From Wenjunlia vitaminophila DSM 41686 (GTDB taxonomy: Bacteria; Actinomycetota; Actinomycetes; Streptomycetales; Streptomycetaceae): 64,000 bases of DNA. Position 1 is the stretch's first letter. Each line of letters opens with the position of its first letter. Made by a program: the position numbers and the translations under genes. The stretch spans positions 172,520-236,519 of the forward strand of contig NZ_KB904691.1 of the NCBI RefSeq assembly GCF_000380165.1. The letters are read 5' to 3'. Below the pieces are notes generated by a model. It saw only the letters and a list, made by a program, of their open reading frames with translations, did not search any database and was not told the DNA's origin. Shown here in pieces: positions 8,346 to 16,945 of the stretch.

Positions 8346-9302
8346 ATGACCTCGTTCGGCTACTTCCTTTCCAGTGAGACATCCACTCCGCGGGACCTGC
8401 TGGAGCAGGCCAGGATGGCCGAGCAGGCAGGATTCGAGGCACTGTGGATCTCCGACCACTACCACCCGTGGACCAGGACCCAGGGCGAGAGCCCGTTCGT
8501 CTGGTCGGTGATCGGTGGGCTCTCCCAGGTCACCTCGCTCCCCGTGGAGACCGCGGTGACCTGTCCCACGGTGCGCACCCACCCTGCGGTGGTGGCACAG
8601 GCCGCGGCCACCTGCGGCGTGATGCTCGAAGGATCGTTCCGCCTCGGCATCGGCAGCGGCGAGGCCCTGAACGAGCACGTGGTGGGCGGGCCCTGGCCAC
8701 CGGCGTCGATGCGCCTGGAGATGGTCGAGGAGGCCGTGACGGTGATCCGTCGCCTCTTCTCCGGCGAGGAGGTCACCCACCACGGCAAGCACTACACCGT
8801 GGAGAACGCGCAGCTCCACACGCTTCCCGAGGAGCCGGTGCCGATCGACATCTCCGGCCTGGGCTCCAGCGCCGTCGCGCTGGCCGGACGGATCGGGGAC
8901 GGTCTGATCACCATGGCACCGGACGCGGACCTGGTCGCCCGGTACCGGAAGAGCGGCGGCAAGGGAAAGCCGGTACACGGCGGCACCAAGGTCTGCTGGG
9001 GCACCGACCGGGACGAGGCGGTGCGCACCGCGCACCGGATCTGGCCCAACGACCACCTCCCGGGCGAGCTCCCCCAGGTGCTGCCCACGCCGCAACACAT
9101 CGAGCAGGCGTGCACCATGGTCACCGAGGAGACCGTGGCCGAGTCGGTGGTCTGCGGGGACGACGTGGACGAACACCTCGCCTGGCTCCAGTCGTTCACC
9201 GACGCCGGGTTCGACACCGTCTACATCAACCAGATCGGTCCGGACCACCGCGGCTTCTTCGACTTCTACCGCACCAAGATCCTCCCCCAGCTCACCCTCT
9301 GA
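8346..9302 (+). CDS. F420-dependent LLM-class oxidoreductase (FGD-like)
   Basis: This 318-residue protein has the luciferase-like monooxygenase TIM-barrel pattern seen in F420-dependent glucose-6-phosphate dehydrogenase relatives: FGYFLSSE at the N-terminus, ALWISDHYHPW (about 35-45), GQ-less barrel strands with VETAVTCPT, FRLGIGSGEALNEHVVG and a C-terminal FDTVYINQIGPDHRGFFDFY. Members transfer hydride to or from deazaflavin F420. The substrate is not predictable. It lies 172 bp after the phnM-like gene and 64 bp before the ThDP-type enzyme on the same strand, so all three may be co-expressed. Confidence 0.8.
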   Translation: MTSFGYFLSSETSTPRDLLEQARMAEQAGFEALWISDHYHPWTRTQGESPFVWSVIGGLSQVTSLPVETAVTCPTVRTHPAVVAQAAATCGVMLEGSFRLGIGSGEALNEHVVGGPWPPASMRLEMVEEAVTVIRRLFSGEEVTHHGKHYTVENAQLHTLPEEPVPIDISGLGSSAVALAGRIGDGLITMAPDADLVARYRKSGGKGKPVHGGTKVCWGTDRDEAVRTAHRIWPNDHLPGELPQVLPTPQHIEQACTMVTEETVAESVVCGDDVDEHLAWLQSFTDAGFDTVYINQIGPDHRGFFDFYRTKILPQLTL

Positions 9303-9366
9303 GGCGGCGCCCGGCCACGGCCAGCCCTCCCCCGGCCCGGGGCCGACCGCACCAGGAACCCGCCGC

Positions 9367-11013
9367 ATGAACGCCAAGGTTTCCGACCACGTGCTGCGCC
9401 GCCTGCGCGCATGGGACATCGACCACGTGTTCGCCCATCCGGGAGAGGGCCTCAAGGGGTTCGCCGCCGCCTGGGTACGCGCCGGAAACCGCCCCCACCT
9501 GGTGCGGGCCGGGACCGGGGCCACAGCCGTGCTCGAGGCCGTCGGCCATGCCCGGTTCTCCGGGAAGACGGGGGTGTGCGCGGCGAGTCGCGCACCCGGC
9601 CCGGTCCACCCGCTGGACGGCCTGTACGACGCGGCACTCGCCCGGGTGCCGGTCGTCGTGCTGCTCGGGCGGGCCCGCGGCGACACGCCGGACGGCGCCG
9701 GTGACCGCGCCTCGGACCTGCTGGCGCTCCCGGAAGGCGTCGCCCCGGTGCGCTGCCGGACGGTGACCGCTCCGGAGCGGGTGCCCGACGTCATCGACGA
9801 GGCGGTGCGCACCGCCCGCGAGCACCGTGGCCCCACCGCGGTGCTGGTGGACGCGGAGATGCAGGAACGCGACGCGGCCCCCGGCTGGCCGGAGCCCCCC
9901 GGGTGTCCGTGGAGCCAACGGCCCCGGGGGACACCGGCAGCCGCCGCGGGACAGGACCTGGAGAACGCCGCTGAGGTGCTCAACTCGGGGCGGCGGGTGG
10001 CGATCCTCGTCGGACCGGACGCCCGGGGTGCCGCCGAGGAGGTGCGCCGGACCGCCGAGACGCTGGGGGCGGGCGTAGCCAAGACCCTGCTCGGCAAGGA
10101 CGCGCTCTCCGACGTCCTCCCCTGGGTCACCGGCACCGCCGGCCCGGCGGGGACCCGGCCGAGCCGGGAGCTGCTCCGGGACTGCGACACGCTGCTCACC
10201 ATCGGCGCCACCGCCCCCGAGGACCGGTTCCCCGCCGGGTGCGGCCCGGGGCGTGAGGTACGGATCTGCCGTGCCCCAGGTCCCCCCGGGGCACGGCACC
10301 CGCACGGCGTGGACCTGACCGGGGACGTCCGCGTGACCCTGGCCGCCCTGCTGCCGCTGCTGCGCCGCACGGACGACCGGCTCTGGCAGCACGCGGTGGA
10401 GCGGAACGCGGAGCGGTGGCGGACAGCCCTGGAACGCCGCGCCACGGCCCCCGCACACCCGCTCGACCCGGAACACCCGGTGCACGCCCTGGACCCGCTG
10501 CTCCCCGCGGACGCGGTGGTCTGTGCCGACTCCGGCCCGGCCGCCACCTGGTACGCCCACCACCTCCGGGTCCGCGGCGCCCTGCGGGGCTGCGTCGTCG
10601 TAACCCGGTCAGTCGCGGGCTCGGTGGTGCCCTGCGCCATCGGCGCGAAGTTCGCGGAGCCTGACCGCCCTGCCATCGCCCTGGTCAGCGACGTCACCGG
10701 GCACCCGGACGGCCTCACCGAGCTGGTCACCGCGGCGCGGTGCTACCGGGAGTGGTTCGACCCCCGGCTAGTCGTCGCGGTCTGGAACGGCCACGGCACC
10801 GACCCGGCCGGCGGCGGGGGGCACACTCGGCGTGGCACGCCGGGGTCCGGGCGGGCACGCTGGCTCCCCGGGGCGTCGTACGCGGAGTTCGCCCGGTCCC
10901 TCGGGCTCTACGGCACCCGGGTGGAGGAGCCCGGCGACGTGCGGAGGGCGTGGCTGGGCGCCCTGCGTGCGGACCGTCCGACGGTGGTGGAGTTCCTCCG
11001 AGAACGCCGCTGA
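9367..11013 (+). CDS. Degenerate thiamine-diphosphate-fold enzyme (pyruvate oxidase/acetolactate synthase-like)
   Basis: This 548-residue protein follows the three-domain layout of pyruvate oxidase/PoxB relatives: PYR domain (1-165), central Rossmann-like domain (about 195-330, VAILVGPDARGAAEEV) and PP domain (about 365-545). The key residues are missing. The catalytic Glu normally found in V-R-H-E-x-A is replaced in VRAGTGATA (46-54). The ThDP-binding G-D-G...N-N motif is reduced to SDVTG (441-445) and WNG (473-475). It is therefore either catalytically dead, a regulator or partner of another ThDP enzyme, or it uses a changed mechanism. The reading frame is intact, which argues against a fresh pseudogene. 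Confidence 0.7.
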   Translation: MNAKVSDHVLRRLRAWDIDHVFAHPGEGLKGFAAAWVRAGNRPHLVRAGTGATAVLEAVGHARFSGKTGVCAASRAPGPVHPLDGLYDAALARVPVVVLLGRARGDTPDGAGDRASDLLALPEGVAPVRCRTVTAPERVPDVIDEAVRTAREHRGPTAVLVDAEMQERDAAPGWPEPPGCPWSQRPRGTPAAAAGQDLENAAEVLNSGRRVAILVGPDARGAAEEVRRTAETLGAGVAKTLLGKDALSDVLPWVTGTAGPAGTRPSRELLRDCDTLLTIGATAPEDRFPAGCGPGREVRICRAPGPPGARHPHGVDLTGDVRVTLAALLPLLRRTDDRLWQHAVERNAERWRTALERRATAPAHPLDPEHPVHALDPLLPADAVVCADSGPAATWYAHHLRVRGALRGCVVVTRSVAGSVVPCAIGAKFAEPDRPAIALVSDVTGHPDGLTELVTAARCYREWFDPRLVVAVWNGHGTDPAGGGGHTRRGTPGSGRARWLPGASYAEFARSLGLYGTRVEEPGDVRRAWLGALRADRPTVVEFLRERR

Positions 11014-11078
11014 CTCCCCTGGTCCCGGGACGCCGGCTGCCCGGGGACGGCGCCGGTCGTACCGGCGTGGAGCGCGGA

Positions 11079-11120
11079 CGTGTCCCCGCCCCGGGCCGCG
11101 CGGCCCGGGGCAGGGGCACG
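11079..11120. terminator. Bidirectional hairpin terminator
   Basis: Arms 11079-11098 and 11101-11120 form a 20-bp stem with two mismatches; the inner 11 bp (GCCCCGGGCCG) are perfect. It sits between the convergent ThDP-type gene and the small minus-strand gene and suits termination from both sides. Confidence 0.65.
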
Positions 11121-11137
11121 GGCACGTCCGGGGGTGG

Positions 11138-11368
11138 TCAGTCGATGGGCTCGTCGGCGTCCGTGTCGCCCTGGGCCAGCCGGGAGTCGCGCCCGGCGCC
11201 CCGTCCGCGGCGCGTCCGCTCGTCGTCGTCGCCGGGCGGCTCGGGGAGCCCGGGATCGGGGTCCCACGGGTCAGCGCGGCCGATGGTGCCACCGGCCTGC
11301 TGGTCCGGTAGGTCTCGGGGCACCGCCCCGGCGTGCGATGCCGGTTCTTCCGAACGCCGGTCGGTCAT
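11138..11368 (-). CDS. Small acidic protein of unknown function
   Basis: This 76-residue protein starts at ATG 11368, preceded by a good ribosome site GGAGGGAC. It is rich in Asp, Glu, Arg and Pro (for example DPWDPDPGLPEPPGDDDE) and is probably intrinsically disordered. There is no signal or membrane segment. I do not recognise a family. It stands alone, divergent from the SDR gene. Confidence 0.5.
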   Translation of the reverse strand: MTDRRSEEPASHAGAVPRDLPDQQAGGTIGRADPWDPDPGLPEPPGDDDERTRRGRGAGRDSRLAQGDTDADEPID

Positions 11369-11538
11369 GTGACGTCCCTCCAGGGTCGGTCTCCAGATCG
11401 GTGGGCCCTGGGGTACCCCCCGCTCCGCCGGGGCATGCCACCCACCGCATGGACGCACCCGTCCTGGGCACCCGGAGGGTCCGGCCCGCCCGGTCCACCG
11501 ACCAGCCCGGCGGGTGAAGACGCTGAAGGAGGTGCGGG

Positions 11539-12513
11539 ATGCGGGAGCTGAACGGGCTCTCCGCCCTGGTCACCGGAGGTTCCCGGGGACTCGGTCTGCT
11601 GCTGGCCCGGGAGTTGGCGGGCCGCGGCTGCCGGGTCACCATCGCGGCCCGCGACCCCCACGAGCTGGCGGAGGCCGCCGAGCTGCTGCGTTCCGACGGC
11701 GCCGAGGTGCGCACCGCCGTGTGCGACGTCAGGGACCAGAACCAGGTGCGGGGCCTGGTCACCGGCACGGCGCGGGAACAGGGCGGACTGGACATCGTGA
11801 TCGGCAACGCCGGGATCATCCAGGTGGGCCCGGTCGGCGTCCTCGGCGCGCGGGAGTTCCACGACGCCCTGGACTCGATCTTCCTGGGCGCCCTGTACAC
11901 CTCGTTGGAGTCGTTGCCGTACCTGCGCGAGAGTCCCGCCGGGGGTCGTCTGGCGCTCATCGGCTCCATCGGCGGGCTGCTGGCGGTGCCGCACCTGTTG
12001 CCGTACTCCTGTGCCAAGGCCGCCGTGGGCACCCTCGCCGAGGGGCTGCACGAGGAACAGGCGAGGTACGGGGTCAGCGTCACCGCGGTGCACCCGGGGC
12101 TGATGCGGACCGGGTCCCACCTGCACGCACGGTTCACGGGCAACGCCGAACGCGAGTTCGCTTGGTTCTCCACCCTGGCCGGGTTGCCCCTGCTGTCGAT
12201 GAACGCCGAACGAGCCGCCGGCCGCATCGTCACCGCCGTCGCCCGGCGCCGGCCCCGCGTGGTGCTGACCCCGCTGGCCAGGACCGGCGCCCGGCTGCAC
12301 GGGGTGGCCCCGGTGCTCACCACCCGGATGAACCGGCTGTTCGCCCGGATGCTGCCGCGGGCCGACGAGGGCCCGAGCCGTCCCCTCGAGGGGTCCCGAG
12401 CCGCGCCGCGGGACCGCACCGCGGCCACCAGGGCGCGCCGGCTCGCCACCGTCCTCAACGAGCGCGCGGCCGACCGGCTGAACCAGCGCGGCCCGAGCAC
12501 CGGCACCCGATAG
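11539..12513 (+). CDS. Short-chain dehydrogenase/reductase
   Basis: This 324-residue classical SDR has the cofactor motif TGGSRGLG (about residues 11-18), the NAG motif (IGNAGII), the catalytic Ser in LIGSIGG and Tyr/Lys in YSCAK. About 60 extra C-terminal residues (after the Rossmann domain) are Arg/Ala-rich and resemble the tails of SDRs of the lipid or retinol dehydrogenase type. AAGGAGGTGCGGG precedes the ATG. It is followed 80 bp later by a zinc alcohol dehydrogenase on the same strand. Substrate unknown. Confidence 0.83.
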   Translation: MRELNGLSALVTGGSRGLGLLLARELAGRGCRVTIAARDPHELAEAAELLRSDGAEVRTAVCDVRDQNQVRGLVTGTAREQGGLDIVIGNAGIIQVGPVGVLGAREFHDALDSIFLGALYTSLESLPYLRESPAGGRLALIGSIGGLLAVPHLLPYSCAKAAVGTLAEGLHEEQARYGVSVTAVHPGLMRTGSHLHARFTGNAEREFAWFSTLAGLPLLSMNAERAAGRIVTAVARRRPRVVLTPLARTGARLHGVAPVLTTRMNRLFARMLPRADEGPSRPLEGSRAAPRDRTAATRARRLATVLNERAADRLNQRGPSTGTR

Positions 12514-12592
12514 GCGCGGAACCACCCACCCGCGCGAAGCACGTCCGAGCCGAGCCCGGCCCCTCACCGGACGCCCGGCGGGAGGAGCGAAG

Positions 12593-13777
12593 ATGAGAGC
12601 GTTGACCTGGCAGGGACGACGGGACGTCCGGGTGGACACGGTGCCCGACCCGGGGCTGAAGGACCCCACGGACATCGTCGTGCGGGTCACCTCCACCGGC
12701 GTCTGCGGCTCCGACCTGCACCTGTACGAGATCCTCGGGCCGTTCCTCGAACCGGGGGACATCCTCGGTCACGAGCCGATCGGGATCGTGGAGGAGGTCG
12801 GCGACGAGGTGACGGAGGTGCAGCCCGGCGATCGGGTGGTCATCCCGTTCAACGTCTCCTGCGGCACGTGCTTCATGTGCGGCCAGGGACTGCACTCCCA
12901 GTGCGAGACCACCCAGACGCGTGAGCGCGGCACCGGCGGCGCCCTGTTCGGCTACACCCGGCTCTACGGTCAGGTCCCCGGGGGTCAGGCGGAGCTGATG
13001 CGGGTACCGTTCGGCAACACCCTTCCGATCAAGGTCCCCCAGGGGCCGTCGGACGAGCGCTTCCTGTACCTGTCCGACGTGCTGCCCACCGCCTGGCAGG
13101 CGGTGGAGTACGCGGCCGTACCACCCGGGGGCACGGTGGTGGTGCTGGGGCTGGGCCCGATCGGGGACATGTGCGCCCGGGTCGCGGCGCACCGCGGCGC
13201 CGGCCGGGTCATCGGCGTGGACCTGGTCAGCGACCGGCTCAGCCGGGCCAGGGCACGCGGCGTGGAGACGGTGGACCTGCGGGAGTACCCACGGTCCCTG
13301 ACCGCGAAGATCCGTGACATGACCGACGGGAGGGGGCCGGACTCGGTGATCGACGCGGTGGGCATGGAGGCCCATGGCGCGCCCGCGGCCCGGCTGGCCC
13401 AACAGCTCACCGGGCTGCTGCCGGACATGGTCGCCGGCAGGCTGATGGAACGCGTCGGCGTGGACCGGTTGCAGGCGCTCTACTCGGCCATCGACCTGGT
13501 CCGCCGCGGCGGCACGGTGTCACTGGCCGGCGTGTACGGGGGGATGGCGGACCCGCTGCCGATGCTGACCATGTTCGACAAGCAGATCCAACTGCGGATG
13601 GGGCAGGCCAACGTCCACCGTTGGGTGCCCGACCTGCTGCCGCTGCTCGGTGACGACGACCCGCTGGGCGTGGAGGGGTTCGCCACCCATGTGATGTCCC
13701 TGGAGGACGGTCCGCGCGCCTACCAGATGTTCCAGGCCAAGGAGGACGGCGCGGTCAAGATCCTGCTCCGGCCGTGA
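12593..13777 (+). CDS. Zinc-dependent alcohol dehydrogenase (formaldehyde dehydrogenase-like)
   Basis: This 394-residue medium-chain dehydrogenase has the catalytic zinc site (VCGSDLHLYE with Cys and the GHE of LGHEPIG), the structural zinc cluster C-x2-C-x2-C-x7-C in SCGTCFMCGQGLHSQCE, and the NAD-binding VVVLGLGPIGDMCARVA. The length, the FGY-containing segment after the zinc cluster and the long insertion after the Rossmann domain fit the glutathione-independent formaldehyde dehydrogenase-like branch rather than short alcohol dehydrogenases. GGGAGGAGC precedes the ATG. It is likely to be co-transcribed with the upstream SDR. Confidence 0.83.
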   Translation: MRALTWQGRRDVRVDTVPDPGLKDPTDIVVRVTSTGVCGSDLHLYEILGPFLEPGDILGHEPIGIVEEVGDEVTEVQPGDRVVIPFNVSCGTCFMCGQGLHSQCETTQTRERGTGGALFGYTRLYGQVPGGQAELMRVPFGNTLPIKVPQGPSDERFLYLSDVLPTAWQAVEYAAVPPGGTVVVLGLGPIGDMCARVAAHRGAGRVIGVDLVSDRLSRARARGVETVDLREYPRSLTAKIRDMTDGRGPDSVIDAVGMEAHGAPAARLAQQLTGLLPDMVAGRLMERVGVDRLQALYSAIDLVRRGGTVSLAGVYGGMADPLPMLTMFDKQIQLRMGQANVHRWVPDLLPLLGDDDPLGVEGFATHVMSLEDGPRAYQMFQAKEDGAVKILLRP

Positions 13778-13813
13778 CCCCGTGACCCCTGCCCGCGGCC
13801 CCCGGGAGCGCGG

Positions 13814-13834
13814 CGGTCAACGGTCATCGGTCAG
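13814..13834. repeat. Three tandem 7-bp repeats
   Basis: CGGTCAA, CGGTCAT and CGGTCAG follow one another between the convergent alcohol dehydrogenase and decarboxylase genes. The function is unknown and may be accidental. Confidence 0.4.
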
Positions 13835-13858
13835 TGTGCCGTCGGCGGGGCGGGGCCG

Positions 13859-15337
13859 TCAGGTGCGGTGGTGCTCCTCCACCATCACCCGCACGGTCCG
13901 CAGCCCGGCGCTGGCCGCGTCGGGGACGTTCATGCCGGCCGCGACGCCGGTGCGCAGGTACTCAAGCACCGGCTCGGTGAGCCGTTCGCCGGGCAGGGCC
14001 ACCGGAATGCCGGGTGGGTACGGGGTGAGCATCTCCGCCGCGACCCGGCCCACCGCCCGGGAGACCGGGACGTCCTCGACGTCCCCGAAGAACGCGTCCC
14101 GGGGCAGGTGGACCTGCTCCACGCGCAGTTCCTCGGGCGTCGGGACGGCCACCGTGGGCGTCGGCCCCAGCTCGTCCGCGTGCGCCACCAGATCGGCCAA
14201 CGCGGTCACCAACGCGTCGGCGGTCTCCTCGTCGTCGGCGTGGGTGAGCTGGGCGCTGATCCGGCGGTGGTCACTCAGGTGGAGGTCCACGTGGTGCCGT
14301 TCGCGCAGCCAGTCACCGGCCCGGTAGCCGGCGATGCCGAGCGCGGTGATGTCGATGACCGTCGGCAGCGGGTCCAGGTCGGCGGCACGGCCGGGGCCCA
14401 CGTACTCCGGTCGGCCGTCCACGTGCAGCCCGTCGATCCCCTTGACGACCTCGTGCACCCGCCCGGCCAACCCCAGCGCGCCGCCCAGCAGTTCCTCGCC
14501 GTGCAGCGCCATCTGCCGCCGCCAGCCGTCCAGGCCCGCGTAGATCAGCACCGAGGGGCTGGTGGTGCCCAGCAGGTCGGCCCGGGACATTAGGACGGCG
14601 GGCTCGAGCAGGTCGCCCTGGAGGTGGAACACCGAGCCCTGTTCCAGACCGCTGCCCATCTTGTGGATGCTGGTCACGCAGACGTCGGCGCCCGCGTCCA
14701 TCGCCCACACGGGCAGGTCGGGGTGGAACGGCAGGTGGGCGCCCCACGCCTCGTCCACGATCAGCGGTCGGGAACGGCGGTGGCACACCTCGGCGATGCC
14801 GGCGAGGTCGGCGCAGCACCCGTACGGCGTGGGGCTCGTCACCAGGGCTCCCCGGGCGTCGGGGTGCTCCTGCCACCGCGCCTCGTAGGAGGCCGCCGAC
14901 GGCGGATGTGCCAGATGGCGCTCGGGGTCCCACTGGGGCTCCACCCAGATCGGCACCACCCCCGAGAGGATCAGGCCGGACACCACCGACTTGTGGGCGT
15001 CACGGCCCACCAACAGCTTCTGGTGCGGTCCGGCCGCGGACAGCATGGCGGCCTTGACCGACAGGGAACTGCCGCAGGTCGAGAAGAAGGTGTGCTCCGC
15101 GTGGACGGCGTCGGCCATCAACTCCTCGGCCCGCCGCAGCAGCCCCTGCCCGGAGAGCCGGTCGTCGAGGCCCGCGGTGGCCAGCACGTCGCTGTGGAAC
15201 ACCGCGTCACCCAGAACCCGGCGCACCGAGGGGTCGGCGCCTCGCGCCTGTTTGTGGCCGGGCGGGGTGAAACCCAGCTCGTGACGTCGGTGGTATCGGT
15301 CGAGTGCTTCCAGAATCGGCGCCGATGTGTGATCCAT
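13859..15337 (-). CDS. Orn/Lys/Arg decarboxylase family, PLP-dependent
   Basis: This 492-residue fold-type I enzyme removes the carboxyl group of a basic amino acid to give a polyamine or diamine. The PLP-lysine is in SIHKMGSG (Lys 226), the PLP-binding Asp in VDEAWGAH (Asp 195, His 201), with STCGSS (86-91) and GRDAHKSV (111-118) as other family blocks. It has the short actinobacterial/Bacillus SpeA-like form without the large N-terminal wing domain. The start at 15337 is supported by GGGGAAGG nine bases upstream. It lies 74 bp downstream of the encapsulin gene on the same strand, with no clear terminator between, so the two are probably one transcript and the enzyme is a cargo candidate. 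I see no long disordered N-terminal targeting domain. Confidence 0.85.
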   Translation of the reverse strand: MDHTSAPILEALDRYHRRHELGFTPPGHKQARGADPSVRRVLGDAVFHSDVLATAGLDDRLSGQGLLRRAEELMADAVHAEHTFFSTCGSSLSVKAAMLSAAGPHQKLLVGRDAHKSVVSGLILSGVVPIWVEPQWDPERHLAHPPSAASYEARWQEHPDARGALVTSPTPYGCCADLAGIAEVCHRRSRPLIVDEAWGAHLPFHPDLPVWAMDAGADVCVTSIHKMGSGLEQGSVFHLQGDLLEPAVLMSRADLLGTTSPSVLIYAGLDGWRRQMALHGEELLGGALGLAGRVHEVVKGIDGLHVDGRPEYVGPGRAADLDPLPTVIDITALGIAGYRAGDWLRERHHVDLHLSDHRRISAQLTHADDEETADALVTALADLVAHADELGPTPTVAVPTPEELRVEQVHLPRDAFFGDVEDVPVSRAVGRVAAEMLTPYPPGIPVALPGERLTEPVLEYLRTGVAAGMNVPDAASAGLRTVRVMVEEHHRT

Positions 15338-15411
15338 GCCTGGACGCCTTCCCCGAAGGGGTGCACAAATGCCTTCGACCCACCACGAGCCCGGTCCCCG
15401 CCCGGCCCCCG

Positions 15412-16833
15412 TCACGTCGCGCTGGAGATCTCCACGTTCTCCAGAATTCCCAGGGCATCGGGAACCAGAATGGCGGCCGAGTAATAGGCGGACACCAGAT
15501 AGGAGATGATGGCCTTCTCGTTGATACCCATGAAGCGCACGGAAAGACCGGGCTCGTATTCGTCGGGAAGTCCGGTCTGGTGCAGTCCGATGACGCCCTG
15601 GTCGTCCTCGCCGGTACGCAGGACAAGAATGGAGCTCGTCTGCTCCTTGGTGACCGGGATCTTGTTGCACGGCAGGATCGGAATACCGCGCCAGGCGGGA
15701 ACGGTGGTGTCGTGCAGCGCCACGCTGTCCGGGTAGAGGCCCCGCTTGTTGCACTCCCGGCCGAACGCCGCGATGGTGCGCGGGTGCGCGAGGAAGACGC
15801 GGGAGCTGCGCCGCCGGCTGAGCAGCTCGTCGAGGTCGTCGGGGGTGGGCGGGCCGGAGCGGGGCTGGACGCGCTGGGAGTAGTCGCAGTTGTGGAGCAG
15901 CCCGAACTCGCGGTTGTTGATCAGCTCGTGCTCCTGGCGCTCCCGCAGCGCCTCGATGGTCAGGCGGAGCTGCTGCTCGAGCTGGTTCATCGGCTCGTTG
16001 TAGAGGTCGGCGACCCGGCTGTGGACGCGCAGGATGGTCTGCGCCACGCTGAGCTCGTACTCCCGGGGTGACGGCTCGTAGTCGACGAAGGTGCCGGCGA
16101 GCTGCACCTCTCCCTCGTGTCCCGAGGTGAGGGCGATGTCCGCCTCACCTCGGCGGTTGGTCGGCTGCCGCGCTCCGGCCCGGTAGTCCTCGATGTGCGC
16201 CCGCAACTGCGGGGACCCGCCCGCCACCTCCTCGAACGACTGCCGGTCGAGCCGGAGCAGGCTCCCCGCCGTCTCCGCGCGGACGGTGAACGGCCAGCTC
16301 TGACCGGGGTCAGTGATCACCTGGGCCCCGAAGTGGGCGCCGTCGGCGAGGACGTCCAGGACGGTATCGTCACCGTACTTGCCCTCGCCGAGCTGCTGCG
16401 TCCGGCCGTGGACGATCAGGTAGACCTGGTCCGCCGGCTGCCCGGCCTGCGCGATCACCTCTCCGGCCCGGAAGTCCTGCTGCACGAAGCGGTCCGCGAG
16501 GGCGGTGAGCACCGCGGTGTCCTCGAAGTCCCGTAACACCGCGATCTCACGGAGCTCGTCCGGGATCACCCGGACCTCGGCGCCGGTCTGCACGAAGGTG
16601 ATCCGGCCGTCGCCGAGGGTGTAGCTGAGCCGACGGTTCACCCGGTAGGCACCGCCCCTCGCCTCCACCCAGGGAAGCACGCGCAACAGCCAGCGGGAGG
16701 TGATTCCCTGCATTTGCGGCACGGACTTGGTGGTCGTCGCCAGATTTCGCGCAGCGGCCGTACCGAGACTGAGCTGCGGTTGGCCGCTTTCCCCTCCATT
16801 GACGGGGGGATTCGAAAGAGCATCGACCGACAT
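15412..16833 (-). CDS. Family 2 (2B-type) encapsulin shell protein with cyclic-nucleotide-binding domain
   Basis: This 473-residue protein matches family 2 encapsulins, HK97-fold proteins that self-assemble into protein nanocompartments. The N-terminal arm (1-95) is followed by an inserted CAP-like cyclic-nucleotide-binding domain (about 95-215; [20 protein letters not shown] and ADGAHFGAQ), which distinguishes the 2B type. The HK97-like part follows (about 225-473), with [52 protein letters not shown] and a terminal [31 protein letters not shown] precedes the ATG. Known 2B shells in actinomycetes enclose terpene cyclases or polyprenyl transferases; here the neighbours are aceE upstream and an amino-acid decarboxylase downstream, which is unusual as far as I know. 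Confidence 0.88.
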   Translation of the reverse strand: MSVDALSNPPVNGGESGQPQLSLGTAAARNLATTTKSVPQMQGITSRWLLRVLPWVEARGGAYRVNRRLSYTLGDGRITFVQTGAEVRVIPDELREIAVLRDFEDTAVLTALADRFVQQDFRAGEVIAQAGQPADQVYLIVHGRTQQLGEGKYGDDTVLDVLADGAHFGAQVITDPGQSWPFTVRAETAGSLLRLDRQSFEEVAGGSPQLRAHIEDYRAGARQPTNRRGEADIALTSGHEGEVQLAGTFVDYEPSPREYELSVAQTILRVHSRVADLYNEPMNQLEQQLRLTIEALRERQEHELINNREFGLLHNCDYSQRVQPRSGPPTPDDLDELLSRRRSSRVFLAHPRTIAAFGRECNKRGLYPDSVALHDTTVPAWRGIPILPCNKIPVTKEQTSSILVLRTGEDDQGVIGLHQTGLPDEYEPGLSVRFMGINEKAIISYLVSAYYSAAILVPDALGILENVEISSAT

Positions 16834-16885
16834 GGAGAATTCCCTCCTCGATGGTTACGCGTGCGCGTCCCATCGTGCCGGTCCG

Positions 16886-16926
16886 GTCCCCCGCGAACCA
16901 TTCCCCGATCGAGTGACGCGGGGGAC
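16886..16926 (-). promoter_or_regulatory. Inverted repeat between aceE and the encapsulin gene
   Basis: A perfect 10-bp inverted repeat GTCCCCCGCG/CGCGGGGGAC (16886-16895 and 16917-16926, 21-bp spacer) lies in the 112-bp gap after aceE and before the encapsulin start. It could be the aceE terminator, or an operator/leader hairpin of the encapsulin transcript. Confidence 0.45.
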
Positions 16927-16945
16927 TGCGCTGACTCTGGACTTC

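Noticed and set aside
13859..15337. Decarboxylase as a degradative stress enzyme unrelated to the encapsulin
   Set aside because: Not fully excluded, but the shared strand, short gap and lack of a terminator make joint expression more likely, so I report the link as a finding.
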